Below are positions 12,881 through 27,600 of a stretch of 64,000 bases of DNA, one piece after another. The DNA comes from Hymenopellis radicata. Its lineage: Eukaryota > Basidiomycota > Agaricomycetes > Agaricales > Physalacriaceae. Within the stretch, counting starts at the first letter, position 1. The number at the start of each line of letters is the position of its first letter. The notes under the pieces were generated by a model that ran no database searches, was not told the DNA's origin, and worked only from the letters and a program-made list of their open reading frames with translations. The position numbers and the translations under genes were made by a program. The stretch covers positions 62,001 to 126,000 of the forward strand of contig JADNRX010000076.1 in assembly GCA_015501595.1 (NCBI GenBank), read 5' to 3'.

Positions 12881-13063
12881 GAAGACGTGATGTGAGCATA
12901 ATGGACCAGTACGCCACGTGGGATCTACGCTTGCCCCGTCCGTAGAAATTAATGATAAGTAAATGCTAGGAATACAAGATGCGCGTCCGAGTACATGGTA
13001 TCTACGTCCTCTATGCCGCTAGCAGTGGTCAACTGCTTCCTCTCTTCATACTGAACATGGATG

Positions 13064-15372
13064 CTATCGAGGTTGATCTTCGATTGAATGACTGGCCCTC
13101 TTCGTTGCTATGCATGGCCTCTGCATATCTAGTACATCGTTAGCGACAGAAGTATCGAAATCGGAACAGCGTACAGCAGCTTGTAACGAACGAGTTCCGA
13201 TTCGAACTCTTCGCTCGCAAGTCTCGTCTTCACAAGTTCATTCTGAACAGCCAAGGATGGTCAGTGACTACCGAAACGACCAAAGTCATATACGGACCAA
13301 TACTTCAACATGCTCTGTGTTGAGTTGCGCATAGTCGCTTTCCAATTTTTTTCTGCTAAACGTCAGATTAAAGAAAGAACGCCAAGTATCGCTCTTACAT
13401 CTGAGACGTGAGCATACGATTGCTATTCCGGAGTTCGTCCATTTCTACGGCTCGTTTGTTTGCTTCTCTCTAAAGCAGGTTTTAGATAGAAAAGATGATA
13501 CGCCTTGAAACGAACCATTAAGTCTTCATACTCGTGACTATACGAGTCGAGTTGGAACGGTGTTATCCGTAATGATGTCGCTTCAGTTACAAACTCGTTC
13601 GTATTGTAATTTGGGGTATCATCATTGTCGTAAGGTTCCAACTAGGCCTGTTAGTCAACTTGAATGTATGACAAGTGTCCACTCACCTTGTAACGGTCTA
13701 ACAGCCGCGTATTTAGAAACGTCAATATCTCGTCAAACTTGAGCCCAAGTAGAATGTCCTCGTTCTTTTGGAGGAGAGCTACGCTGAAGCCGAAAATGGC
13801 CTCTATACCACTAGCAAGAACGTTGTCATATATTCGGACAACAACCTCCATAGGAAAGCTGACATGGGTTTCGTTGATTGTCCTACATCGACTGTGACGG
13901 ACGTACCGATAGCTGAACATTGTGAGGAACCACTGTGAGCAAAACATGCTTGATTTGATGCCTTGACGCAAGAAATGTATGTGAAGCACTGGGAGGATTT
14001 CTTCCACCAGTCGATCAAACTAGCGAATATTGATTGACATTTTGACAGCATGGAAGAAGACGAACCTGGAACTACAGAACAGTCAGTAATCGTACACGTA
14101 CCAATAAAATAGTTACCAGTCGTAGTTGTAATTTGGGCATTTCTGGCAGGAAGTGGCCGCGAAGGTCATAAAGATGCATTAGTCGGCAGAGAAGGGAGAA
14201 CGCTTCTTCGTCAGGCATCTGTCCCAGGTGTTAGACTAGATGTCACAGATAGCGCCTGCCAGAACTTACGTTCAACAACAGGATGGCGACTACAAACGGA
14301 AGCCCTTGACAATATCCCACCTGGGGATCATACCTTCAGGACTAGATGAGAAGGGTATACCGATATCGCAGTTACGGACCGTACAAAGAGTAGGCTTTCA
14401 GAACATTGAACAGGTTTTCTTGTCCGATACCCTGGCCATCAGTAAAGAAGGCGTGATGGGGAAAAGTGCTAGAATAAATGCGTCAAATTACGACGGTTGA
14501 CACGTTAAAGACGCGACATACCGGCCAAGATCACGCGTTATAGCCTTCTCGTGGGGACTAGTCTCCTTCAGTAGCTTCAGATATGCAGCCTCTAGCTCCG
14601 GATCCTTTGCTGCTGCCCTTGAAAAGAGGATATTAGCAACTGGAAGGCGAATAACACAGGTGCCTACATCAACTGCCACATCATGCCCCGTAGAGTATTC
14701 GGTATGCCCTTGGCTATCGCTTGAGCCAGTTTGTCTGGCTCATCAGAGGCAAACTGCTCATAATCTGCGCACATCTGAATTCAATTGTTGCTTGAAGAAT
14801 GGTTACTAAGGAACCAACCAGCCATCACGGCACCCCAGAAATCTTTGATTCATTGTGAGCGACGAAGTGTCTCTCCCACTGATGCACATACCCCAATCAA
14901 TGACTTCTGTTTCGACATGACCCTCCTCTACGACTTCCTTCTCCTTCTGTAAACGGGCGAACTCCTCTTGAAGCTTATGTTGCCCGTCCACGCTGCCTCG
15001 ATGGTTGGCAATGTCATCCGACTGCTTCAGACCAAAGGGGAGATTGTGAACCGAACGAATTGTTGTGGTCGATGCGGATTTCTTGTGCGCTCGTGGCTCC
15101 GAATCCTCGCTCGGCGCGAGGGTAGATGAAGTGCTGTCCGGTCTCTCCGATGTCGGCGCTGATCCAATGCTGGACGCGCTATCTCGCGCCGACAGCGTCA
15201 CCGTCGAAAAGCGCGAATCGTCGTCTGAAGCTGCTGATTCCGCCACGGAGTCCCGGTTACTGTTAGTCGCAGGCGGCGGGTCGGCGAACGTGGGGCTTTT
15301 GGGGGACAAGAGCTCATCGAGCGAGATGGTCGCCGGAGTGAAGGACGTTGGATTGGGTGCCTCGTCGGCCAT
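13064..15372 (-). CDS. GYP5: TBC-domain Rab GTPase-activating protein, Gyp5-like
   Basis: TBC proteins switch off Rab GTPases. Gyp5 acts on Ypt1/Sec4-type Rabs in secretion and recycling. The start MADEAPNPTSFTP is at 15372. Residues 1-150 are Ser/Thr/Asp rich and disordered. The TBC domain runs from about 14860 to 13650 and shows both catalytic fingers: AITRDLGRTFP (Arg finger, near 14520) and VGYCQGLPFVVAILLLN (Gln finger, near 14290). It also has EEAFSLLCRLMHLYDLRG and FPMEVVVRIYDNVLASGIEA. After the domain, a 46-nt intron joins DLM to REANKRAVEMDELR and starts a C-terminal coiled coil (13490-13150), as in Gyp5. The final exon is uncertain: an intron with a CTAAC branch site lies near 13130-13175, and the nearest stop afterwards is at 13064. 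Confidence 0.85.
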
Positions 15373-15492
15373 TATGAAGGTCTCACTGGTTTCTGATGCG
15401 CATGAGAATGGGCAGAATTCTGCGGTGAGCGTCAAGTATAGACTTGTTTGAAGGACAAATAATCCAGGCACAGCCACGTTCCTGGTTCTAAT

Positions 15493-17243
15493 TCATTTCA
15501 GGAGGGACAGTATGGTACTCCTAGTTGTATTTGCATCCGCTCTCCCTCTAGTTTCCTTCATCACACCCCCGACCAACTTATTGACAACATTGCGATGGCC
15601 GGCCTGCAGAGCCGCGACCTCGCTAGGCATAGCATCAATTACGCGCCGACATATCTCGCTCAAATCGGGTTCGATACCCGTTTGTGATGAGGACTTCGTC
15701 ATAGAGACCAGATTCATGTCAACAGCGAGTTGTCTGAGCGATGCCGACGAAGGCGGGTTGCTAAGTATGTGTCGCAATACGAGTTTGGCAGATGGTCCAG
15801 TCAGTTCCTTTGACGCAACCATGTCAATCATTTCCCCAAGTTGGTTAACTGAAAGATGGTTCGACGAAAAAGTCTTTTCCTGTGATGCTAAATGACCAAG
15901 AAGTGAATTGAGAATCCTAGAGTCGTCAGCGAAGTCAAGATTGAACATTGTATGAAGAGCTTACCAATTGATAACTGTTTTGGGGTCCCTTCTTCCGTTG
16001 TCCACCACCTTTTCAAAGTAGGCTGTAGCAGTGATCTCAGGAAGAGCACCATTGTCTGATTGACTCTCCTCTTCACCATCGAAAGGGATTGTAGGGACGC
16101 GTCCAGGCCAATGAGGACGTCGATGTCATCTCGAGTAACACCTTGAGGTTCGTACTTTTCGATAAGGCGAGTACGGGACGCTTCTGGAAGTAGAGGTAGA
16201 GTCCGTTGTACATGCATGATTTCTGCCGGGTTAATGGCAAGTACACCTAGATTGGGATCCGGCATGTAGCGGTAGTCTGGAGCGTCTTCCTTCGAGCGAA
16301 GCTTGAACGTCTCCCAACGATGATGGTCAAATCCACGGGTTTCCTGAGCTACAGGTTGAGATGTTACGAGAAGAGCTTTCTGTCGCTCTATTTCATGATC
16401 TTGAGAAAGGCTCATGAGTGCTTAGGGGTGCATTCGTAGTAGAATCCCCTACTAATGGCAGCAACTATGTATCTGACACTGTTGAGATTTTTAATTTCAC
16501 AGCGCGTTCCAAAAGGCTCTCCAGGACGATGTATGGAGACATTTACATCGCATCGAAGGGAGCCCTGATACATTTGTAAGAGGATGTCCATTCACAACAA
16601 CGCGTAGGTCACGAACCGTTTCCATATTTCCGTCACTGGCACCCACGGCGCGAAGCGTCGCTTGTAATGTGCGAACATACTCCGCAGCTTCGTCTGGGGA
16701 CTCCAAGTCAGGCTCTGTTACAATTTCGAGTAGCCCACTCCCAGACCTATTGAGGTCGATATATGATGTTCGTTCCCGAGATTCAAAGATAGACTTGGCC
16801 GTGTCCTCCACGACCATGAATAGGAAGCATTGCGCTTTCAGTGAAAAACACACCTGTTCCATTTGGACTTGCTTTATTCTAACCTGCTTTCCTGTACTGG
16901 GCAACACTAAATATCCGTCTAGGGCGATGGGAGAGTAGTGTTGCGTGATTTGATACCCAACGGGCAAGTCGGAGTAAAAATAATGTTTCCTGTCGAACGT
17001 TGACCGCTGCTGGACATGGCAGTTCAGCGCGAGTGACGCTCTAAGCGCAAGCAAGACGCATTTCGGGTTTATGCGCGGAAGCGTGCCAGGGAAGGCGGCG
17101 TCGAATGCATTGAAGTTGGTATTCGATCCATGGGAAAGTAACGAGGTCGACGCGCTGGAGAAGAGTTTTTGGCGCGATTTTATCTGGGCATGCGTTTCAA
17201 TACCGAGGACGACGTGCCAGCCATCCAAAAGCAGACGCGACAT
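15493..17243 (-). CDS. PET112: mitochondrial glutamyl-tRNA(Gln) amidotransferase subunit B (GatB/Pet112)
   Basis: GatB is the tRNA-binding subunit of the GatFAB/GatCAB amidotransferase, which converts Glu-tRNA(Gln) to Gln-tRNA(Gln) in mitochondria. Family blocks are [20 protein letters not shown] (near 17180), [17 protein letters not shown] (near 16960), [19 protein letters not shown] (near 16800), [20 protein letters not shown] (near 16690), and [17 protein letters not shown] (near 16270). The C-terminal helical GatB/YqeY region runs to the TAA at 15493. The ATG at 17243 leaves almost no mitochondrial targeting sequence before the catalytic fold. An in-frame stop lies just upstream, so a short upstream exon within 17244-17460 may carry the presequence. 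Four introns are inferred. The Gyp5 start is 121 bp further on, on the same strand. Confidence 0.9.
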
Positions 17244-17541
17244 GAGACTGGGGTAGAAGAAATCTCGCGACCTCTAGTGAAACATGAAGGTCGGGAAGAA
17301 CCTTGAATAGGAAAGAGCCGCTGATAGCGCCCAAGTCTAAAAAGGAAGTAACTCTGAACTGATTGCGCTGGGCTCCGGCCCGTTGCCCTCCACCATAGAA
17401 GTCTGGTGGAATACTGAACCCTCTGCTGAGGACTATGTGTACTTAATGTGCAACCCAAGACCTGAGCTCAAATACACCAGAACGCAACATTGTCACGAAT
17501 CGTAAGGTCGTAAGCTAATGGAAATGTATCTTTAAATTCAG

Positions 17542-18219
17542 TCAAGTGGTTATCGACTCGCAAAACTCGTCGATCTCATCCATCTTCGACTTGAGAGTTT
17601 TCCACTGTAATAGTACTTATGTAAATGACAAACAAGAAGTCGGCAGAGAATGTCAAGTACCTGCTCGATATTCAAGGATATTCCTTTCTTGCCAGGCATC
17701 AAGTCACCGTCCTTTTCATAAAATTCACGAATATCGACCAAAGGTTTCTGTTTGAACATGCGCACAGTCACGCGGCGCTTATTTCCTACACAACACAAGT
17801 TGAGCGCGCGTTTAGTTGGAACTTGTTATTTACCAATGTCCACAAATTGCTCGTCAGTGCTCTTTGCTTTGCCTGCAGACTTCTAGGCACATTGTTAGCA
17901 GTGGAAGTTGTCGACTATCTGTACATACTTTTGGTTTCGAGGCCGGTTTGGAAGCAGGTTCATCCTCGTCGCTGTCGGCCTTCGACATCCGTGGTTTCTG
18001 TAGTGTCATGAGACTCTATACATTCTTTCCGACGAAAGGTGCCTGCCTTGACTGTTTTGGGCGCGTTTGGTTTTGATCTCTTAGCTTTCTAGAGAGGCAA
18101 TGAGCTCGAAACGCGTACGCGACGCGTAAAGTGCTGACCTGGAGAGATTTCTTTTTTTCAACCTCGGATTCTACAGCCTCTTCCTCGCTGCTCGTCTCTT
18201 CGCTTTTACGCTTGGCCAT
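17542..18219 (-). CDS. SUB1: transcriptional coactivator PC4/Sub1
   Basis: PC4/Sub1 is a small nuclear ssDNA-binding protein that helps RNA polymerase II initiation and DNA repair. The start [19 protein letters not shown] is at 18219. The N-terminal half is acidic and Lys rich, as usual, and is split by introns. The PC4 fold is in the exon near 17680-17800: [20 protein letters not shown], then [19 protein letters not shown]. The last exon (17542-17605) encodes [17 protein letters not shown] and a TGA at 17542. Its 5' end faces the TOM1 gene across a 453-bp gap. Confidence 0.92.
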
Positions 18220-18672
18220 GTTTTGTTTGGAGCCTGGGTACGAATGGTATGAATTGGCTAGACTGTTTGTGATGATGATGAATGTAAAAGGCAAGTTCAC
18301 GCTGATGGCGGCCACGCGTGTCGGTCATTTTCCATTTGTGGGAACTTGATCACGATGATTCGTTGCTGACAGATACTCAGCAAGACTGGCAGATATTGAA
18401 ATGGAAAACTCTGGCTCAGTATGTATTGGAAGGCGATGTAACAATAAATATACATTTCGCTTCCAGTCGGATCCAGCTGTGACGCTGATGACAACAAAGA
18501 TGAGGTGTTGCTGTGTGAAGGGTGACGTGACTCAGGCCTTGACGCGCGTGCCAGGCTCTTGCCATCTCACTCTCCTTGCTTCCGACTACCACCATCTCGC
18601 TGTCCGGCAATCCTCTATCCACTTTTGTGGTGCTGTGAGGATTCAAGGTCTCACGACATATCGTCGTGAACG
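18220..18672. other. divergent intergenic region between SUB1 and TOM1
   Basis: The 453 bp between the two ATGs must hold both promoters. I see no clear TATA box, repeat or RNA gene. Open frames on both strands here are short and have no family resemblance. Confidence 0.4.
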
Positions 18673-21600
18673 ATGAAGATTTTACACAAGTCAAAGCGAG
18701 CGGTGCCGCCGGTACGCCATTCTGAAAACTTCTTTCTCGATGCCTCACTCAACGCTCTGCGCGTCCTTTAGCCTCCTCCCGTGGTCGAGCTCATTACAAA
18801 GCTGCAGAGTACCACGAATGAGGAGCTCGCCGCCGCTCTGAGCGAAATAACCGTCTGGAAATGGCAGCGTTCAGACCTCAACGCCTGGATCAAGGTCCTC
18901 AACAAGTTTGATGTCATTCTCGAAGAGATTGTTCGCGATTGCAACATCGACAAGCTACAGACTGAACCCTTTACCCCAGTCCAGAGGAGTCTCTTGTTCG
19001 AGATCCTAAGGTTCGAGCGGCTCTTATTGGAAAACTCCACCAATAGGAAAATGTACAATTCTTACGACGTAAGACTTTGTTTTTCAATCGTCCCATCTTC
19101 TTTCCAGTCTAATGTTGTAATCTAGCGCCTCAACAGCCTGCTCTTTACGTCCGATCTCGATGTTCTCATCCTCACCCTCAAACTCTTGCTTCGCCCATCA
19201 CAGCAGTATTCTGCCCAACCAGCGGTGTCTCAGTCCCTCAGCATTTCTACCCCGCGATTGCAATCGTTGGCCAAGCGATGGCCCCAGCTGCGGGAGTACA
19301 GTGTTAGCCTTGTCGACCTCGCCGTTCCTAACGACAATTTCGATGTCGCGGCCCTTCCCGCCGAGGCACGCGAAGTGCATTTCAGCTTCTACCGCACTGA
19401 ACCTTCGTCAACCAGCGACAAAGACAAGCCCATGGATACAGACACTCCTGAAGCATCGTCCAGCCCGGCTCCGAAATCCCAAGCGGGTGCCGTTACCCTC
19501 CACATCGACGAAAGTGCTCTCCAGGCCAAATCGGAAATGGCAGTGTTGGCCGACGCCGTTGAACACTATTCAGTCCCAGATTCCGAGAAGTTTGAACTGT
19601 TATGTCGCATTCGGGCAGCATCCGTGTTGCAGAAAGGCAGAGAGGGAGACAGGGAAAAGGTTGTTGTTATTCGCTTACTGGCGATCGCTATATTTGGCCA
19701 TACCCATCCCGAGACTCAAGCGTCCTCATCCATCTTCCTGTACGAACCTGACTTGATCATTCACGTCGCCGAGTTGCTCCATACAGACAAGAATATCCCG
19801 AGTCTGGTCCAGACAGCCGCTGTCGCGGCGCTCGATGCCCTCGCTAGATATCGCAGCAAAATGCAGGAGGTGTTGACGTCGGTTAATGCTGGTGTTAATC
19901 ATGGCATTCTCATGGGCCTCTTACGCAAGACCGTGGCTGATATCACCAGTCCCGAGTCCTCGACACCCAATTCGTTTGTGGAAGCGTTGTTGGCCTTCCT
20001 CTCCCTTTTGGCATCTCATGCAGCCGGGGGAAACATGGTTGTTGGCGCTGGTTTGATTCCGTTGTTAATCCAAATATTGGAGAATCGGCATCCGGATAGG
20101 TTGCCCGTGTTGTCGAAGACGATGCAGCTCGTGGACAATGTTCTTTATAGCTTCACGAATGCGTTCAACTTGTTCTGCACTTCACGTGGCGTCGATGTTC
20201 TTGTGGAACGGATTGAGGTTGGTGCTCGTTGTATGCGCTATCAGTCATTTGCTCATTATTCAATTTTAGTTCGAAATCAACCACAACATCAGGGAACATG
20301 GGGATCAACAGAAATCGCGTGAGATATATGGATCTCATAGTATGTGAACATTTCACCCCCAATCTTGGAGATGACACTTATTGTCTGTTTAGCGGAAATT
20401 CCAGTTGCGAGGGCTGCAGTCCTCAAGCACATCCTGCGGTCCATGCATCGGATGATGCAGTCGTCTGGCACCTCCGAAGGTCTTCGTGGTCTAATTGACA
20501 CCTCCATCCTCAAGTCCATCAAGAAGATCATTGAGTACCGTGGTCTTTTCGGGGCCAGCGTTCTTCCCATCGGTGTGTGTTTTTCTTCAAGCGTGAGATG
20601 CCTTGGCTAATCACGAGTCTAGCTATCAACATCATGGCGACTTTTGTTCACAACGAGCCAACTTCATTAGTTGTCATTCAAGAGGCTGGCCTCCCAGAGG
20701 CGTTTTACAAGGCCATCGAACTGGGCCTGGAGCCTGCAATCGAGGTCTGGATATATTCAGCCCTCGGCGATTCCCTTCTCATGTCATTCTAGGTCATTCA
20801 AGCTATCCCAAACGCTATTGGGGCGCTATGTTTGAACGAAGTCGGCCAGGCACAACTTACTGCTCGTCCCAGCATCATTCCGTCAATATTCTCCATCTTC
20901 ACTTCCGATCGTCATCTCAAAGTCCTACTTGAGAAAGAGAATGCGGTCCTAATGGGAACCACCATTGACGAGCTCATTCGTCACCACCCACAATTGAAGG
21001 CGGCAGTGTTTGAGTCGATCAGAGTAACTTTGAGTAAGATCGAGGATCTGGGAAATGCGTTCGAGGCACCGGAGGATATCAAACAATGGTATAAGTTGAT
21101 GCCCACGCCCACTCCTGAGGAAGACATTACGATGGAGGATATACAAGCGACTGGAGAAGCGCCGCAAGCAAGATCTCCTGAGGCTACTGCAGCGTCAGAG
21201 GAACCGGCGACCAAAGCTCACGACAATCACATAGTGTCATTCATTGATGTCTTGGGTCGGGTAAGCTATAAGTACACCTTTCACTCCTGTACTGACTCAC
21301 CTCAATAGTTCCTCGAAGGCCTCTTTCAGCACGCCCCTCATTGCAAGGATTTCATGAACACGAAAGATGGTATGGCTAGCTTGGGTAGACTCACCGCTCT
21401 CCCTTGTCTTCCTTATGATTACGCGAACAGCATTGCCTCGGATTCGATGGTACAAATCATGCGTACTATGACTGAGGCTGCTACAAGCGAGACCCTTCTT
21501 CACCTTGCGACCCTCGTGAAGGAGTCGCTGCAGCTCACGCAAAACTATTGGTCTACCTTCGAAGATCAGTCCAAGCTTTTGGAATTTGTCGATCTGAATA

Positions 21601-24600
21601 GTTGAGCCGTTCATTGGTGTCATCCTCAAATTCGTGCTTAATCACACTTTTAGGCAAAGATGAAGTGAACGCAAACTACTATTTCCGAAACTTGGTGACA
21701 CTGCATATTCGTATCACTCTGCTCTCAGATGTGTTCGCCACAGCCGGTTATGCTCATGGCCGTCAAGCGATCGTGCTCCTCCAGACTCTTATGACGAGTA
21801 TTACTCCTCAAGTTGTGAAAGATCTCGGAGCACTGCATCGGACGAGTATCTGGGAGAACATTGTCTTGAAGATGGGCCTCGCTGCCAAAGGTATCGATGT
21901 TGAGCGCTCCCCTCCATTATCTCTTGAAGGCTCCCCGGACCAGCCGGCAGTTGGCTTACCGGAGAGCAATGGCCATTCTACATCCACGACCGCTAATGGC
22001 GCCGTCGACGGTGTTGCCGAAGATGCTAACCCTACGGCGACGACCTCGCCTCCCAAGGAAAGTGGTCTGCCCAAGACTGCCACCTCGCGTGAGAACAACG
22101 CCACAGCGCTGAAGCATATGACAAATGGATTGCCGAGCGCACTAGCTCCATTCTTCCAAGGTTCGTTAAACCGTTAAAATGCAATTACTAGTACTTATCA
22201 TTCGATAGCGATGGTCAAGATGTTCCATGCGCGACGGGCGTTCGATGCGTCGCAGAGGAAGCAGATGGCAGAATCATCGGCCGTTGTCGCGGAAATTCTC
22301 TTGCAACACCTCACTGTCAAGCACCTTGGTATAGACTTTCTTGATGAGTTGTTCTGTTCTCATTTCTGTTACAGGTGATAAGCCCTCGACCTTTACATAC
22401 TATAGCATTGTTCTGGGTCTTATGACATTGCTGCTTGTTGATGGTACGTTATGCGTTCATCTTCATATCCTTTCTCACACAGCTTTGCAGAACGCACAGC
22501 CAGCAGCACTTTGCATACTGTTCAACTCCTCGCCTTATATCGGGCCAACGGCTTGGAGGCCATCTTCGATGTCTGCCAAGGCTTCATATCCTCAATTGAT
22601 TCGATTTCGCCAATCCGGGAAGACACTCGTACAGAGGCACAGTCTACTGAACTGGGACATGCTTACGGAGGTCTTAAGGTTGCTCTTCACTTGATACACC
22701 CCATCATTTCCTCGAAACCACTTTTCGAATCGGGCCAGACGCCTTTGTTGATCACCCGCGATGTGAAGGACACCGACCCTCAGTACTTCGAACCACACAA
22801 TTTCCTTGTCCGACTTCGTACTGTCGCTCTCCCATTCTTATCAGGCATCTGGGAAGCAAAGTGGCTTGTACATGCTCCCTTGACTGTCAGTCGGTTCGTA
22901 GTCCAGGCGGTGTTGGAACTTGTTAATGGGGACGGCGAGGAAGCGAAAGGCGATTCAGACATTGGCCCCATTCCCGGAGTGCCCCGGACCACCGGAACAG
23001 ACGAGAACCGTATCAGGCAATTGACGGACATGGGCTTCCCGCGTTCTGCAGCAGAGAGGGCGTTGGTACGAACGCATAACAACGTCAACGCTGCCACCGA
23101 GCTACTGCTTGCTCACCCATATCCTTTCCCTCCCGACCCCGAACCCGAAGCTGAGCCAACAGCTCAAGCGTCGTCTACCGATGCTGTCGCTCCATCAGCT
23201 GATGATGCTGCTGAGCCTGCTCCTTCTGCCCCCGAAACTCCAGAACCAGCTGCTCCAGTGGGCAAGACTGCTGAAGAATGGAGAGCAGAGTTGAACGAGG
23301 CTAGGGAGTCGCTACGAGCAGGCATAAGTCGACAGGCCTTAGCATTGGTTGATGAGCACCTGTCTCTCATCTTCGACCTACATGTCGCTTTCGTGAAGCC
23401 TGCTGGTCCAAATCAGGTGAAGTCTGTTCAGATTCTTGTCGATGATATCAAGGCCTTTTCTCCGTATGCCTACGATGTGCAAGAACAGCCTCTCGCGAAT
23501 CGGTGTAGACTCCTTGCGTTGGTCCTTTGTGAAACACCAGGGACTCTTGGACCGGAACTGCGGGCAACGTTGATGGACAGTCTTTTGGCTTTATTGCTCT
23601 CGAATCCCGTCAGCATAAACACAGAGCAGCCGACCATTCCTCGGTGGCTTGCTGCCCATCTTCTCGTCACAGAAGCATTGTTCACCTTAGCAGACGAACC
23701 TCGCACCATCACCCTGCCAAAAGAGGATGAACCGATTCCTTCAGAGCCGATCCCTACAGGGCCTCCCCTCAATGAGGCTCGGACGATGGTCTTTGACTTC
23801 TGTCTCCGACTACTTGCGATCCCTGAACTCCCAAGCGATGAGCTGCTTTCCACTCTTCGCTTACTTGTTCTCCTCACTAGAGACCACGGCATGGCATCGC
23901 AGTTTGTCACCCGGGATGGTTTGGACATGCTTTTCAGGCGATTGAAGTCTTCACCTGTTAATGGAAGCTCTTCGTATATTGCGACCATTCTCCGACACAT
24001 CGTAGAAGACGCGTCAGTCGTCTCACATATCATGCATCAGTCGATAAAGCGGTATTTCACCCAATTGCGCGGCCGGGTTACCGAACCAACCACCTACGTC
24101 CGCAACTGTAGCGCCATGGCTCTCCGGAATGCCGAGCTGTTCATCGAGACGACGCAGTCTTTGTGTCAAGTCACCTCGCCCTACTCTTCTAATCCTCATC
24201 TATCTTTGAAGGCAGAGCCTCCCAAGTCTACTGCGGAGAGTGGACCTAGCACCGCGCCGGCGTCCGGGACTGTCGAAATGCAGGTAGACTCTACATCGTC
24301 ATCATTGCCACCTCCCAAACCTTCCGTCGTCACCGATGCCGCAATTCATTATCTGATTGGAGAACTTATGGCTGTTTACAAATCACTGATGGACAAACCG
24401 GCTGAAACGTCGTCCGAGAACGACAAGGATGCTGGCTCGAAGGACAAGACACAGTTCATGTGCTTTATGATGCAGTGCTTGACTGAGCTTCTGTTTTCCT
24501 ACGATTCTTGCAAGTCCGCCTTCCTATCCTACTCTCCCAAGAAGCCTCGCATTTCCGGTGTCAGCAAAGACAACACAAAACACCGAACCCACACCCTTTC

Positions 24601-27600
24601 GTTCTTCTTGAATGATCTTGTTGCTTACGAGAACCTGAACGCACAGAAGGACACCGATTCTCAAAATCGGATGCAGATCTGCAATTGGGCAATGTCAGTT
24701 TTGGTCGCTCTTTGTGTTGACAGCTCTTCGACGCACGAACCGAAGGAAGTTGCGCCATCGTTGGTGTCGGTGCGGAAAACGGTCCTCGATGCTATCAGTC
24801 GAACCATTAAGGATTTACCTTCGTCCGACAGTCTACCGAGTCGTTATGGCCGACTTCTTGCTATTGGAGATCTCTGTCATCGTCTCTTAACGGTGCGGTT
24901 CAATCACGCTAGTTCGCGGAAGCAGCACGATGATGGCCCCACGCACATCGCCAAAGTCATGTTAGAGAAGGGTTTCGTGTCCACTTTGACCGGCGCTCTC
25001 TCAGAAGTGGATCTCAACTATCCGAATGTTCGCACCCTTGTTCAGTCCATCATGCGTCCTCTCGAGCATTTGTAAGTCCTTTGGTCTCAAGATTGCCGTC
25101 CTGTCTGATCTTTTTATAGGACGAAAGTTGCTATTAAGATGAGTAGGGCCAGCAGCAAAAGCAAGGATGTCGCAGAGGAAGTGAAATCTGACTCTGAGGA
25201 CTCCATGGATTCTGACGAATCCGACGACGACGATAGACGTGAGGAGACACCTGATCTGTATCGCAATTCTGCTCTCGGTATCTATGCTGGTGTACGTCCA
25301 AAACGTACGTTTGAACTGATTTCATTAGCTCACAACATGTAATAGGAAATGGATGGCGGCCATCCTGATGACGATGACATGGAGGACGACGAAGATGATA
25401 TGGTGGACGATGATGAAATGGATTTCGGTGATGAAACCGGAAGCGACGACACGTCAAACACTGACGAAGAAGGCGATGATGATGAGGACATGGACGAGCC
25501 CATTCCTCAAGAGAATGACTGGGAGAATGAGGACGACGAGGAAGATGAGGAGGATGACTTGGTGCACAATGAAGAGGAAGGTCGGGTAGACGAAGACGAT
25601 GAAGATGACGAGGACGATGGAGGCGAGCCTGGAGGAGAGCTTGATGACGAAGACGCGGAGATATTGTGGCAAGATATGCACGGCGTGAACGCCGAAGCTC
25701 CAGCTCTCGGTGAAGACGGCGATGAAGATGACGAGGTTGCTGGTAGGAAATTTGATGACAAACAAAATGATGCATTGACGAGCATTATCTTACAGGTCCC
25801 ATTCACATTATCCATGAGGACGAGGAGGACGAACCGGAAATGGCATCTGACGAGGATGAGTATGTTTTCTCTTACCCTTGTTGTGTGCCACAAGCTCATG
25901 GAATGTAGCTTTGGGCAGGACATGGATGGCCCAGATTTCGTTGGGGGCATCTTCGGATTCACGGACAGTGCGCATGATGGTGCCGGAATCTTCGTTCCTC
26001 GCCGTCATCGCAGCTCAGGTATGCATCTCTTAAATCACTTACATCACATGACTCAACGTCTCTCCGACTCGCAGATGAAAATGTTCAGGTGTTTGGCCGA
26101 CCCCGCAATGGTGCTGCACCACCTCCGGAAGCAACCACCCACCCACTCCTTCTTGATGCTTCTGCGACAGGTCAGCGTTCCCAGTCACGTCTGACGCGCG
26201 CTCCTCAAGGCAGATTCGTTGCCGAGGGAGGTGACATCCTTCAAACCATCGAACAACTCGTTGGTGGTGGTGCATTCCAATTCTTCCAACAAATCATGGC
26301 CAGAGGCGGCAGAGGTGGAGCGGGACCGGAGCAAACAATCCGACTGGATGTTCCACCAGGTACCCTCATGAATCTTGACCGTGGATTCCTGCAAAGGCGT
26401 CAGCCCATAATTTCGGCTTCAGTCCGAGTGGAACGCAATGGCAGGAACGCATCTCAAGCGCGGGACCTTGATCCATTGCTTACACTTCAGCGATGGACTG
26501 AGGAGGTCAAGATATTGCATGGAGACTTCGTCTCGGAGAGAGTGGTCAAATTGGCGAATCATGTGACACTGGCGCTTCTTCCGGTTGCCGTCGAAGCAGC
26601 AAAGCAGGCTAAGATTCAAAGCGATGAGCTTGCTCGTCAAAAGGAGGAACAAGTCAAGGCAGCGGAGGAGAAAGCGGCGGAAGCAGCGAAAGCTGAAGCC
26701 GAAGTCGAAGCAGCCAAGCAAACTGAGCCGGCGAATGCTGAGACAATGGAGGGCTCTGGCGCGGAGCAGGCGCTACCTTCGTCTTCAGAAGGCATCTCGA
26801 TCGTCATCGACCATCCTATGGAGGACGCGGTACGCGTCAACGTCGCGGACACAGATACGGAGATGATTGATGGCACAAATACGACTGAAGCTCCAACTAA
26901 CGAGTCGACTGGTAGTGGTGGCGTGTCTGCTGAAACGACGGCAGAAGTCCCTGCTGGAGAAAGTTCGACAGCTCCTGCGCGAGTCACTGTCCTCATCCAT
27001 GGGAACGCGGTCGATATAACCGATACCGGCATTGACCCGACCTTCTTGGAAGCCTTGCCAGACGATATGCGCGAGGAGGTACTCAATCAGCATATTCGTG
27101 ACCAGCGTGCTGCACGAGTCGAGAGACCCCCCGACTCCCATATCAGCGCAGAGTTCTTAGATGCGCTTCCGCCGGAACTTCGAGCGGAAATCATTCAACA
27201 GGAGGCCATTGAGCGGTCTCAAAGAAGACGGGATAATCCTCCAGCAGATGCCGCTCCTGGGCCCACTGAAATCGATCCTGCAAGCTTCATAGCCAGTCTG
27301 GATCCAAACTTGCGTCAAGCGATCTTACTTGACCAGGATGACGGATTCATTCAGACCCTCCCCTCTCATATGATTGCTGAAGCCGGGGCGTATCGAGAAG
27401 GGCTTCCCCGAGCGTTCCGTTCTGGCAATCTGTCTCCTCGACCTCCCTCGGGATCTGCTTCTCGGAAGCAACCGCCGCCGCCGCACGACGCCATTCAACT
27501 GCTGGATCGTCAAGGAGTTGCAATTCTCGTCCGTCTACTATTCTTCCCTCAAGTTATCAAGAAGAATCTGCTCTTCAAGGTGCTTCTTAACCTTTGCGAG

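Noticed and set aside
25134..25962. Long reverse-strand open frames rich in Ser, His and Arg
   Set aside because: They are antisense shadows of the GAT/GAC/GAG-rich acidic region of TOM1; low-complexity codons leave the other strand open by default.
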